Source: Strongylocentrotus droebachiensis (taxonomy: Eukaryota; Echinodermata; Echinoidea; Camarodonta; Strongylocentrotidae). Taken from it: a stretch of 64,000 nucleotides of DNA. The position numbers and the translations under genes were made by a program. Shown here in pieces: positions 11,030 through 22,215 of this stretch. Within the stretch, counting starts at the first letter, position 1. Each line of letters begins with the position of its first letter. The stretch is taken from NCBI GenBank assembly GCA_035222895.1, contig JAVYIG010002538.1, positions 62,001-126,000 of the forward strand, given 5' to 3'. The notes under the pieces were generated by a model. The model saw only the letters and a list, made by a program, of their open reading frames with translations. It was not told the DNA's origin and did not search any database.

Positions 11030-12490
11030 GTTGTGTTAATATTGGGAGAGATACTAAGTTAAACTTATGACGCAAAAAACAGTGGAATACAAATACGCAT
11101 AGTTAAGAACCAAATAATTTAAATATAGTGAATATATCAAATTGCGATTCATTTTTATTTGGCTTTATATTTACAAAATCAATTATATATAAATATATGC
11201 AATCTCGGATTGTACCTAACACCTTTCTATCCAATTGACTGGGTTTTTGTGATAAATGCATCATCAGATTAGTTTAAAGGCTTTGACTACTTACTAGCTA
11301 GGTCCCAAACTCAGTTGTCACGTTTGCAAGACAATCACCGATTCACAGAGCTTCCCCATTTATACATAGATACATACGTCATGTAACGAAATCGAAAGTT
11401 ACATAATTTATTAGCCTCACCTTCCGCATCTTTTCAAGACCTTATGAGTACTTTCCGAGACTATAATTTATATACAAAATTAATATATTTTCTTTGTGGG
11501 AAATTAATACATGTTGTTTTATATTATAACCACGGGAAAAATTAAATGACTTTCACAATGACTATAAATGAGGAAACAACAAAACAAATCTCATCACGAA
11601 ACCAGGAGTTTTTAAAGGTTATTTATTGGGAATTGTGTGATGTTTTTCCCATTTATCTTTCCATGGACACTTTCTTTTTTGTCCTTGGTTATGTTTATGG
11701 CAAATACATTAACTCCCTCAATCACCGCATATATACATAACTTTCGTGTATATATATGTTTCTTTATTTAATAGGACGCGCTTATTATGCTACATCGATG
11801 AATAATACATATAGGCTATATACCTAAACCTAGCCTAGTTGTGAACTAACTACATGTAATTCATATGTAATAAGTTGACATACAGCATAGTGAGGTTTAA
11901 CAAATATAGGCCCTGATCAATATCGGCTTGTATTATGATACATAGCTATGATGGGAAGGTAGCGCTACCATTTTTCTTAGAGATTCTCGTTTACTTACGA
12001 CAGTCTTTATTTATAACTATGATAATGGTTACAGCTAAAGTATACGAAATATCACTAAATTGTGCAGATAGTGATAATTTCAGAGTATTGTTACACACGC
12101 TCATACATACATTTTCACACTCAGAAAAAAACACACACACATTCGCAAGCCCACACCCACATTTGGGTGTGTTTTGTAGGGTGACCTGGCTTAAAACACA
12201 CTACACCTGAAAAGCATAACGTAACAATCGAATGAAAGCCTAATGAAGTATAGATATAAAGGTATTTCTAATTTATTTTGCCTTGTGTTCTTATATTACT
12301 TATACACAGTGAGAACCTTGTAACACTTAAAAAGAGAAAGATATTTTGCTAGGTTTTGCTGATTTTGTTCACCTAAACGTTTGAGAGTAAATAAGAAATA
12401 TTATGTAACACAATTTCCCACTTACATTGAAAACACAACAAAAGCATAACTGTACTTAAATTTCAAAGTATTTCGCTATCACTTAGACCG
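11030..12490. repeat. Intergenic segmental duplicate, copy 2
   Basis: Ordered similarity to 4870-6450 and, over its right half, to 42000-42770. It runs directly into the orphan R9-type tail at 12617, as the 42-kb copy runs into R9. This supports descent from an R9-like gene plus its 3' flank. Confidence 0.55.
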
Positions 12491-12616
12491 CGTATCCTCA
12501 TGTTAATACTCAATACCTAGTTCAAGCAAATCTGTACGTAAAACTGGCTTCTCGAAGAGTAATTTTGTCTACAGTGAAAATGTTTATAAGTCATGTATTT
12601 TTTTTACTAGACAATG

Positions 12617-12780
12617 AAACTTCTAGAAAATAAGTGAGCGGGTGCGTTAATATACAGCTCTGCACCATCTGTCAATTCGTCAGTGGGATTATCAATCATG
12701 TTACCATAGGAGTCAATATGAGTCAGGGTCAAAGATTCTGAGACATTTTCTAGAACGAAAGTGTTGCGACCGGGGTTGAT
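12617..12780 (-). pseudogene. Orphan C-terminal tail of an R9-like long form
   Basis: The minus strand encodes about 50 residues matching the end of R9: NPTDELTDGAELYINAPAH, preceded by DSYGNM. The stop codon used by R9 is altered and the frame runs on to 12607. No membrane segment or ectodomain joins it; it lies about 530 bp downstream of the R3 stop. At the position where R9 has FFGN it has SYGN, the ancestral-looking tyrosine motif. It is most simply a deletion relic. Use as an alternative terminal exon is unlikely but testable. Confidence 0.6.
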
Positions 12781-13306
12781 TGATAAATAAATGGTACTTG
12801 TAATAAGAACTCTAGCGTGCTGGAACCTAAAATTCATATATATCCAAGGATGATTATTGATACAAAAAAAAGTGATTATTCAGTTGTTGTTCATAATCAA
12901 ATGTGTTATTGCTATCTTTTATCTATCAAAATACAAAATTATTCACACTCCTTTATTTGCTCATGGTTATCAATTCTTTTTTCTCCAAAAAAAAAATGAA
13001 CACCTTTCCCCGAATGTTCGGGTTCTTAAAAGATTTGTTTTGGTCAATATTACAACTTTTGCATGATACCTGCAAAAACCTTCAACTGTTAAAATTTCTT
13101 AGGAGTAGTATCGTTCTCTCAAGAACGACTGCACAATAAACAAAAATCCCTTTCTGAGACAGTTTTTTATGAGTGCAACCCCTTACTATCCATATCCATA
13201 TCATGATCATATACACTGCACATATGATACTATATTTAATATCTTTTGTATTGCCTCCATTTATTATCACCTTCTTCCATGGCTGATGTCTACCTTATCC
13301 GTAAGC
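12781..13306 (-). other. 3' flank of R3, no gene
   Basis: Similar to the 3' flanks of R1 and R2, not to that of R11, the ectodomain sister of R3. The cassette that converted R3 therefore brought its own 3' flank. Confidence 0.5.
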
Positions 13307-14491
13307 TTAACCCCTTCTGTAAGAAAACACGAATGCTATGATGCTTACACCATGTGCTATGGTCGATACTACCAGTACTGGTATGAGATATGTTTCCATG
13401 GATACCCCTTTATAGGTTCTTTCCAAATCGTTCGAAGGAGTTCCAATGTCTTTCTCATTTGATGAAGCATTCACTGATACATTTTCACAATAAACGATGA
13501 TGTTGGAGCCGTTTTCCCCTCCAGAAGATTTGCATTTAACATCTTCTTTTATTTGTTCATTGACAATGTCTTGATAATGATTTGTCTCGTTCCCACTAAC
13601 AAGGACAATTTGATTGATATTTACCAAAGTAATCTCGTCAGAATAATTGAATGGGAGTAGATTACCACCAGTACCGTACCAACATGATGCGACTTTTGAG
13701 TCTTTGACCTTATAACGTTCAAAATAAGCACTTTGATTTTGTTCTTTTCCAATGAAGATTGGTTGTATTTCAGGAAATGTACATGATCCGTTGGTGATCC
13801 CTTTGTCATTTGATAAAGCACACCTTCTCGGCATGATCTCGTCGTTAAATATGTTTTCTAGAGCAACGTATGTAATTAATTTATTTGATAATTCAAAGTC
13901 ACCATTGTAGTTTACCCGAGTCGTTTCATATTCATACAGCACCTGATTTCCTGCCATAAGTTGTGCTCGATCCCCTTTGTTCACCTGCAACCACTGGCAT
14001 GACATCTGTAATTTACCGCTATGTCTATTGAAGAGCGTAGAACATATAGGTGCTGTACCTTCAATGGTTAAATTCAGGATAACAATGGTACATAATGATT
14101 GTGACTCCTGGTAAATGTTGACGTCGTGCTGTCCCGAATCGTTTTGCTCAGTAAACGCAATGGTCATCTCGAACTGGGTCGCGTTGATCTGACTCAACGT
14201 ATAACGACTATTATCAAGAGATGCGTTGGTAATGCATTCCAAAGTACGATTCTGTAGTTGTTCACATACTAGCTCAGCCCTCGTCCACACAATCGACTGA
14301 GGTGTACCAAATGTCTCTTTCAGGTTAAACCTCAGAGAAATATTCTGTCCATTCACCTCATGCCTTGAATGTTCCTGTTGCTGGTTACACCATAAAATAT
14401 CATCTTGAGTAAAAGTCAGTCGTATGAAACATTGCAAAATAAAAAAGACCATAAATAATGTCCATTCAACAGCGATGCTACTTCGAGACAT
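13307..14491 (-). CDS. R3: chimeric short-tail form (subfamily 2 ectodomain, shared short cassette)
   Basis: Intact single-exon frame of 394 aa from the Met shared with R11 (ATG at 14491; another Met lies three codons earlier at 14500). Signal peptide about 1-30, first domain with NDSGQH and Cys 14 after the Gly, second domain with LQMSCQWLQVNKGD, many N-glycosylation sites, membrane segment near the end, tail SYRRG. The ectodomain is very close to R11 up to about codon 350 (near 13432). There R11 continues into a long tail, but R3 switches to ERTYKGVSMETY, which is R1-like to the base level. Inferred: an ectopic recombination or conversion turned a long receptor into a short one. Confidence 0.8.
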   Translation of the reverse strand: MSRSSIAVEWTLFMVFFILQCFIRLTFTQDDILWCNQQQEHSRHEVNGQNISLRFNLKETFGTPQSIVWTRAELVCEQLQNRTLECITNASLDNSRYTLSQINATQFEMTIAFTEQNDSGQHDVNIYQESQSLCTIVILNLTIEGTAPICSTLFNRHSGKLQMSCQWLQVNKGDRAQLMAGNQVLYEYETTRVNYNGDFELSNKLITYVALENIFNDEIMPRRCALSNDKGITNGSCTFPEIQPIFIGKEQNQSAYFERYKVKDSKVASCWYGTGGNLLPFNYSDEITLVNINQIVLVSGNETNHYQDIVNEQIKEDVKCKSSGGENGSNIIVYCENVSVNASSNEKDIGTPSNDLERTYKGVSMETYLIPVLVVSTIAHGVSIIAFVFSYRRG

Positions 14492-14500
14492 GGCGACCAT

Positions 14501-15797
14501 TTTGAAGAATTGTTATGCTGTTATAGTAAAAGCTATTAATTAAAAATTTATTTTAAAAGTAGTGGTATAAAGGTGCTTTCACATTCAGAATGTTTAAATG
14601 ATGGAGCTCTTGTTCCACGTTTCAGGTTGTAATGTGATAAGAGCGATATAAAAGCAACTGTTTGATTACCATGGCTGGTTTGGAATGAGGAAAGCAGAGA
14701 CAAAATACTCGAGTAAAAGAGGAGGGGCTTCAAGAAGTCTTCTACTATGACCGTCCTCCTAAACCACAATGGCCAAACCTAGAACTGGCGATAGCCAATG
14801 GATGAAGGGCAAAGAAAGACAGTGTCACTCATAAGGCAACGAAGGGAATGACTTGCTAAGAGGATGAGCCGTTGTTTAGAAAATAAACCCTACACAATAT
14901 TTCCTTGGTCGTGTTGGTGAGTGAAAGTGCTAATTCATTTCCCCCTCTTTTGTTCATCTTTGAGAGAAAAGGCGATTCACAAAAAGTCACTTTGGAAAAA
15001 ATTAAAACTATTGTCCAAAGTTGCTCTCCTTTGTCTCACTACTCTGACTTTTTTTAGACTATATTTTAATGGTTGTTAATTTCCTGTCATCTTTACAACC
15101 AAATGTGATTTGTTACTTTCCAACCTAAACCTACAAAAGGCTTACCATTAAAGAGTCAGGTTTCGAGAACCATTAAAACAATAATACATGGTTAAAATCT
15201 TCCATATCACCCTAAATTACTTTCGGTTTATAATTAGCATTGGAATATATAAAATTGGAATATGGTGCTCATCTTCATCAGACAAAATATTGTTCGCTAT
15301 TCGACGGAATTGCATTTAAAAACTAATACAAGAAATCTCCCCTTAAATTTGCTAGAATTAATCACGGGCTTACAAAACATTTTAGTAGAGTAATTCGGGA
15401 AGACAGTTAACTTGGTCAACATAAGTACTTTTCCCATAATGATAGGTATTTTTAACTTTTACAGAGGTGGACTTTCCTATCACGATGTTTAACCTGATTA
15501 GATTAGTAAAATAAAAGTTTAGCGAAGAGATTAGTAAAATGTTAATAACAAACAGAATATTATTACGAGGTAACGCCAATATTACATGCAAATTATATAA
15601 ATGCACAAATTTGATATATTATTCTGTGCCATCATTTTTTGACTGGACGGTTTGTTCCAATAACCTTAGAATCCCCGAAAAGAAAAAGCATGATCAAGCT
15701 TTATTATGGTTTGAACAATCACTGCCGGAGTATTTTGTCTCTAAATGACTTTTCACGGAAAACACGACAGTAATTACAATCGTACTTCTTGTTGAAA
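14501..15797. other. Intergenic DNA between R3 and R4, duplicate of 52190-53460
   Basis: Similar along its length to the R11-R12 interval, including ATGGAGCTCTTGTTCCACG and the region next to the R4 stop. Short frames here are not conserved as proteins. It contains the R3 upstream region and the R4 3' flank. Confidence 0.6.
15700..15705 (-). terminator. Candidate polyadenylation signal for R4
   Basis: AATAAA on the minus strand about 95 nt after the R4 stop codon. Confidence 0.4.
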
Positions 15798-17828
15798 TCA
15801 AAGCGTATTCATATACAATTCACCGCCACTTGTCGATTCATCGGTAGGACTTGCTAGGCTGTTGTCGTAGACATGGTAATCTTGATCGGTGCTCAGTGCA
15901 CATGGATGTAGGCTATCCTCTGGAACGAGAATGCTTTGAAAGTAGTCATCTACGGGGACCCTCGGGCCATCATAATCTGACTCCGCAGATGCCATGTTCT
16001 TGGTTTTCCGGCTCATGTCGGGCTTCGCGTAGAGTGCATCTAAGTCTGGAATTAGTGAGTTTGTAGCCATCAAGTCGTCTCTTGATGTTTTCTCTTGACC
16101 CGAAGACAGATGTGACTGGTTAATACTGTGTGATCCTTGACTATGTGCGCTCGAAGGGATGCCTTCAACATCATCCATTGAACAATAAGTGCTGTCTGAC
16201 CATGGTGTCTTGGCACTGGCCATGTGTGCATTTCGGTCAAGAGGACCGTCAGTGTCATGTTTCACTATTTTTCCTTGCGAAGGCACGTTTAGTGGTCTAA
16301 CTAGCGGTCCAGGCATTGGCCCTATGGTACCTCGGCTAAGAAAAGGCTCGTTTTCGTCTGTTGAGCGTTGGTTAAGTGCATCTCTTGGGGACCCTGGATC
16401 TGCAGTTTGTTGGGGTGTTTGAGCTGTGAAGGTCATTGCTACAGATCCTGCATTATCGTCATCCGTTGCCGTTGAACCTCTCTGAGGACCATTCCCTATT
16501 TCCCTTCTGACAAGATACTGGTCTTTATCGGGGAAATTGTACCTGGAATAACATTTTGTAATGCAAGCACCAGCGACGCACCCAAGCAGAAGTGCTGTTA
16601 TTGTGGCTACTGCTATCATGAAATCCTTGGGTTTTACCGGATTACCGTCCGATTTCGATGTCGTACCAGTCGCCTGAGTAGAGACTCGAAAGCTCAAATT
16701 TTCTGAAGAGGTTCCCTCCTGGTCTTTTGTTGTCGAATCTAGTCTTGTAAAATGTACCGTGATGACTTCACATTGATAATTTTCAATTGAATAGTTGTAC
16801 AGAATTTTTGGGTCTGCAACATGTAGCGATATCGTTGAAATTTCGTATTTTGCGTGCTTTCTAACATCCAAACTTTTCACGTTAAGAATAGTAATATCTG
16901 ACGGAGCTTCGTTTGAACCGCAGAGGAAGAATAGGATACAATCAGCGTCTCTTGAATTGCTTACATTGTAATTTCGTTTAGAATCGACAGATAATTCACT
17001 GCCATCACCGTCGTATACTAGTAGGATGGGTTTGCTTGGCTTGGCGACGCAACATTCAAAGTCCACATTTCCACTATGAGTATTGTCGATAGGATGAGGT
17101 GTGACGACGGGGAATTCACAAACTTCTCTCGCTCTCCCTTTGCTGTGAGAAACAACACACTTCTTAGTTACCGTGATTTCATCAAGAATCTTATCAAGAC
17201 CAACGTATACGCTGAAATGATGCGTCATATTAAAGGAAACGTTGAAATTCAGTTCCTGAATCTGATGTTCATAGAGGATTTCGTTGTCTACTTCAAAGTG
17301 TGCTCGATCCCCTTCGCTCATTTGCAGCCATTCACAAGACAGCTGTAATTTTCTGCTTTTATTGTTGAGTTGTGTTGAACATATCGGTTCTGGAGTTGCG
17401 ACGGTTAAATTCAGCAGGAGAGCTAGGCATAGTGGCTGGCTACCTTCGTCAATTGTGACAACATGATGTCCTGAATCATTCTGCTCCGTGTATCCAATAA
17501 ACATATCAAAAGTAACGTTACTGACTTCAGTCAATCTGCAACGATCAACTTCAAGGTCTCCGTAACCGTCGTATTCTAAAGTTTGATCGTGTGGTTTTAC
17601 CCATATTGATTCTCCCTTTCTCCACACCAACGTTTGAACATGAAGTAATGGATGTTCCAAAACAAATCTTATTGAAATATTCTGTCCGTTCCAAACGTCC
17701 ATCACTTTTTCTTGCACGTTGCCACACCAAAATGTTTCGTCATATGACAACGTGACGTGGAAAATAATAGGCAAAATAAGAAACGACAAAATCATTCTCC
17801 TGGCGAAATAAAGATTATTTGGAGACAT
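15798..17828 (-). CDS. R4: Ig-like type I membrane protein, long signalling-tail form (subfamily 3)
   Basis: Intact single-exon gene of 676 aa from ATG at 17828. The frame is open upstream to 18026, but this Met precedes the signal peptide MILSFLILPIIF and is shared with R12. Ectodomain about 30-400 with NDSGHH, Cys 14 after the Gly and LSCEWLQMSEGD; membrane segment about 402-424; tail of about 250 residues. Tail tyrosines: Y548 in TYCSM (YxxM, the PI3-kinase p85 type), Y600 in LYAKPDM (YxxP, Crk/Nck type), Y619 in DYDGP, Y654 in VYDN and Y672 in LYMNTL (both YxN, Grb2 type). SH2 classes come from known consensus motifs; binding is inference. It is the intact sister of R12 and carries YCSM where other long forms carry YCSV or YCTV. 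Confidence 0.85.
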   Translation of the reverse strand: MSPNNLYFARRMILSFLILPIIFHVTLSYDETFWCGNVQEKVMDVWNGQNISIRFVLEHPLLHVQTLVWRKGESIWVKPHDQTLEYDGYGDLEVDRCRLTEVSNVTFDMFIGYTEQNDSGHHVVTIDEGSQPLCLALLLNLTVATPEPICSTQLNNKSRKLQLSCEWLQMSEGDRAHFEVDNEILYEHQIQELNFNVSFNMTHHFSVYVGLDKILDEITVTKKCVVSHSKGRAREVCEFPVVTPHPIDNTHSGNVDFECCVAKPSKPILLVYDGDGSELSVDSKRNYNVSNSRDADCILFFLCGSNEAPSDITILNVKSLDVRKHAKYEISTISLHVADPKILYNYSIENYQCEVITVHFTRLDSTTKDQEGTSSENLSFRVSTQATGTTSKSDGNPVKPKDFMIAVATITALLLGCVAGACITKCYSRYNFPDKDQYLVRREIGNGPQRGSTATDDDNAGSVAMTFTAQTPQQTADPGSPRDALNQRSTDENEPFLSRGTIGPMPGPLVRPLNVPSQGKIVKHDTDGPLDRNAHMASAKTPWSDSTYCSMDDVEGIPSSAHSQGSHSINQSHLSSGQEKTSRDDLMATNSLIPDLDALYAKPDMSRKTKNMASAESDYDGPRVPVDDYFQSILVPEDSLHPCALSTDQDYHVYDNSLASPTDESTSGGELYMNTL

Positions 17829-20800
17829 TTTGGAAGAGTCCACAGCCAATACTGTCGATATCGAAGTCGTTATTGGAATAACAATATTAGCAGGTTTAAT
17901 ATGCCCCACACGCACCGGTCTACGCAGTATGAAGTACGTGTCGTGCAAGTCACCGCAATCACAATAATATAATTGAGGAAGTTCAGTAATATCTAGAGAG
18001 AGAAACTTAGAAAATTCTTGCTCCACTTACTCTCGATCATATTCAAAACCAAAAAGAAAATTGAGACAAAGAAGTAGAGTACTGTAAATGATTGATAGAA
18101 TGATGAAGGGCGGGAAAAGAATTGGCGGGAACGACGCTCTGTAACAAAACCAGATGAAGAAATGGGCGAATCAAATCGATTAGTGTATTCAAGGGCGGAG
18201 CGTTGTCAGCGACACAAGTGGTTTTATTCAATACAGCCGCCTTCAACTCAAACAAGGTGTATCTCATCTTATTATAATTGGTTGAATGGGAGCAAGCCTA
18301 TCCGGAAAAAAATCAGGCACAGATGAGATAGATGGTTTCCTTGAATGTTTATATTGTCCTTATTATGGAAGCGAAGGTGACATCAAACTGTAATACCCGT
18401 ATGTGTCATAGTGAAGCTAAGTACCACATCCTTGTGGTTCCACGATTGCTCTATCAACGATTGCTCTTCCACGATTGTCATCCAGAAACAAATCATCCCA
18501 GAATAGTATTCCTCCTTAATACAATGTAAAAGTAATTCCTTTTCTCATTTTTACCACAAAATAACAAGTTCTCATAATGCATTTTTTTCCTAAACAGTTA
18601 TTTTGTATTTCATCTCATGTACGTTTCTCTGATTTATGTTGAAACACAACTAATTTGTTGGAATTATACTCGGTATTAAGTCATTAGAGGGACTCATATA
18701 TTGTTCTACCTAGCCTGTTATATATACATATTTCGAAATTTCGTACTTATTTTCCGTACATTATATTTGATTTGAAATCTTTATTTTTTTTCTTTTTTCT
18801 TTCTTGTGTGAAATCTACTCTTATAATAATATACGCCTGTATACAAAAAAGAAAGAATATAAACTGTTTTCTATGTAAAATGTGGAATAATTAAAACTTC
18901 AAACTTCAAACTTTAAACATTTGTACAAAAAGTGTACAATGGCTAATTAGATCATGTGCAAACATATGCGATGGATGAGAAATAACATCGCGGGTTTCGA
19001 GATGCACGCCACCTGCGTTGAAATTGGATTGAGACAGTTTTCATTAGTCAGCACAAACTCAGAGTCGCAGGCCTCCTTTACAAACCTTTGTAAACATAAT
19101 CAATAAACAAAATGTTCGATTTATTTTTTAAATGTTGATCTCCTCCTTTTAACAGGTTTCCTTTTTCTTTTTGTTTTGCTATGAGCGGATGATTAATTTA
19201 ATCTTAGAAAACGTTTGAGCTTTGAATTCAGCCTTTTCAAAACATTGGCACCAATAAATTTATAATAGAACTCGAGTATTTATAGCAATGTTGTATACAA
19301 ATCCATTTGTTTGTTGCTAGTAAGTTATTCGGATCCTCGAAGAACCTCCTTCGCTCTGATTAGGTATTAAAGTCAGGCAAATGTTAGGAGCTAGAATGTT
19401 TATTTTCCTTTTCATGGATATCCACTTGAAAAACATGTAGCGGATGATGAGGAAGTAGCACACTTAAATGAACACTGTCTTCGTGACATGAAGGAACTTG
19501 ATAAGATAAACATTTGTTGGTGAGCTGGCCTGAGGTATAATATATTGAAATATGTTTAGCATGTATTTACCCCCAAGAATGCGTATGTGCGTGTGTGTGT
19601 GTGTGGAAGTGGTGGAGGATAAAATAGCTTCATTTTAATAATCCCTATTATTGTATGATCGATTAATAGTTGTCGCTACATTGGAAATCGAAAATGCTAT
19701 GGTCATCAGTAATTAATTAATTTAACATGTTCATGTTCAGGGCACTAGCCGATGTTTATTGTTGTATACAAACTAGTAGTGGTTTACGTGTACATTTAAA
19801 AAATTGTCCATTATAAAATCGAAATTGTTTGAATTTCATGTATTAATCAGAATAGGGGACATTACTAAAGACACACACACAACAACAAAACCTGGAAAGA
19901 CACGTCATTTGGTTACAATTGTTGTTATCGATTTATTCATCATAGCAAAGCTCAATACAATCGAAACAGAACTTAAACTTATAACTATATGGTGATAGAA
20001 GTTTGAAATTGTTAGGTAAATCTGCTGCTATGACATTGTCCATTAACCTTCCACCATTGGACACAAGCCTCTCATTAAAAGATGGTGACAATCATGACAA
20101 TGATGATAATGTTCAAGTAGCAATAGGAGTAAATAATTCACATTAAACAACATGTTATATCAAAACCCAACTCAACTTGTACAGCTACTCTCGCTACCAT
20201 CTTATACATCAATTTATCCATCGCCATTTTTTGAGAAGGAATTACATACTTAGGTAAACATGTTTACGCACAGTTTCTTACAAATAATCAATTTTCACAA
20301 ATGCCTACGATCATCTTTATCATCACAATCCCAGTAATGATCTTTATAACTTCTCAATTATGATACCACACACCAGTCAATACTAAAAAATCACGATTTA
20401 ATATATATCTATTTTCTTCTTATATCAAATGAACATAACGTGAATATTTTATTTACAATAGATGAAAGAGGCAAACTTTCGAACTCGAGGCTAGTGATAA
20501 AGTCGCCAAAGCAATACAAATTGCATATCATAGTCTATATAACAAACCTATATAGAGAGAAAGAGAGAAAAAATTGTAACAAAGAAAGAGGTCAAGCAAA
20601 GAATACAGAATGTTGGGCAAGACATCTGTACAAAATAATATGTGCTATACAAATTATACTGTACACATATTGTATCTTCATGTGTTAGTGTAGAAGGTAA
20701 AATGCAAGTTGTAATAGAATCATGTACAGGATTTAAATTGTTTCAGAGGCACGGGACCAGTAAAACGGTTCGCATTATCATAGCTTTATTCATATTGTAT

Positions 20801-21375
20801 TTATAGATTCCCACTTCCCATTCTGTACCTCTAATTCGTGATAGTAATCGTTAAAGTACCATTTTATTTGATATTGAATCTGTAGTCTGTGTGACACGCC
20901 CATACTTTGAAGACCGTTCATGCATATTCAGTATTCGTACAAGTAGGTGTGGCTAAGTCTCCTTTAAGATAAGTTTAGTTTGAAGGAAAAAACTAATTCC
21001 GCTAAGCTGTTTCAAATTTGATAGAGCACTTAAAATTCGTAGATAATCCTTCTTCAAAAGAAAAAAAACCTAAACTGAATAACAAGCAAATAAATCATAT
21101 CCAAGGCCATGTCAACAAAGCTAACAATTTGTATTGTCTCACAAGTCTTTTGATTATTTTGGAATATAGTTCCTCAATCGATAAGACAATTCATTTATAT
21201 ATCACTGCATATTATATTGACTGTTATACAATGTTTAAATGGATGAATATTCTACTAGTTACGAATGGATTCACACATTTGATATAATTAAATATTCGAC
21301 TCTATCTTCTATCCTATCAAGTACAGCCATATATTAATGTAACGCCTAAACAAAAATAATGTGTGACAATAATTA
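17829..21375. repeat. Upstream DNA of R4, duplicate of about 55480-58730
   Basis: Long collinear similarity to the R12 upstream region, including GGATGATTAATTT, the (GT)n site and GATCGATTAATAGTTGTCGC. It holds GGGCGGAG at 18193-18200, about 365 bp before the R4 start. No coding region is supported; small frames are not conserved in the sister copy. Confidence 0.65.
18193..18200. promoter_or_regulatory. GGGCGGAG element upstream of R4
   Basis: A GC-box-like word that recurs upstream of R5, R6, R7, R9, R12 and R13 (see findings). Function inferred only. Confidence 0.3.
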
Positions 21376-22044
21376 TTATCCATCATTGCAAGATTCATCA
21401 TATCGAGTTTTGTTTATTATTCCCCTTGTATTATGATTGTTGGTTATATTATATTGACCGTCCAAATTCATCCCAGAAGTTTCATGTTCATACAACACCT
21501 GATCCCCTGCGACAAATCTTGCTCGGTCCCCATCGTTCACCTGCAACCATTGGCACGACATCTGCAATTTCCAATGTTTCTTGTCGAAGAATGTTTCGCA
21601 AATAGGCTTTATCTCTTTGATTATTAAATTCAATTGAAAAATGAAACAAAGTTGCCGTCCACGCTCATATAAAGACACGGTGTGCGTCCCAGTATCATTT
21701 TCGTCAGTAAGCATAATCGACATTTCATATATATTTCTCCCTTGTTGGTAGTAAGTCATACTATAACGTCCAGATTGTAAAGGCATGTTGTTCACGATGG
21801 ACATATTGAACGGGAGTTGAAATTCTGAGTCTGGAATATTCCACACAAGGTATTGGCCTACTAGTTGTTGCTTGTGCCCAGTGAAGTTGACATGGATGGT
21901 TGACCCGCTGATTGCGATCACAGATTCTTCCTGTTCGATGTTACAGAACAATGTTTTACTTGAAAATACCTGGTGTAAATGTGCTTGTAAAATAAAAAGG
22001 CTTAAAAATACCTTAACAGCCGGTGTAAAGCGTTCAAGAAACAT
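21376..22044 (-). pseudogene. R5: 3'-truncated member (subfamily 4)
   Basis: Starts at ATG 22044 (MFLERFTP, as R6 and R7), with a signal peptide, NDTGTH, Cys 14 after the Gly, and LQMSCQWLQVNDGD. Similarity to R7 stops after DGQYNITN (near 21435). About 19 unrelated residues follow before a stop at 21376. The rest of domain 2, the stalk, membrane segment and tail are absent. If transcribed it would make a secreted protein of about 222 residues. A deletion-born pseudogene is the simpler reading; a soluble decoy cannot be excluded. Confidence 0.65.
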
Positions 22045-22206
22045 GTTGCCGTTGTATACTCTCAAACCACCTTACTTGGAAATGGACGTCAAAAATTTAT
22101 GATTGAGTACAACAATTCTCAAACGGGAAGATACTCTGATATTATTGATTGATCTCGTGATGCTATTAGTCATCTTATCGCTGCACTTAAATGTAACCTG
22201 TCAAAA

Positions 22207-22215
22207 GGGCGGAAC
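22207..22215. promoter_or_regulatory. GGGCGGAAC, degenerate GC-box-like element upstream of R5
   Basis: Matches the position of GGGCGGGGCC upstream of R6, with changes; about 165 bp before the R5 start. Confidence 0.25.

Noticed and set aside
12607-14491. R3 and the orphan tail as alternative 3' exons of one gene
   Set aside because: R3 has its own membrane segment and stop; the orphan tail lacks a membrane segment, its stop is altered, and it belongs to the R9 lineage rather than R11. Only transcripts could revive the idea.
15798-18026. R4 starting at the first in-frame Met (742 aa)
   Set aside because: The first 66 residues are not hydrophobic and are not kept in R12; the signal peptide follows the Met at 17828.
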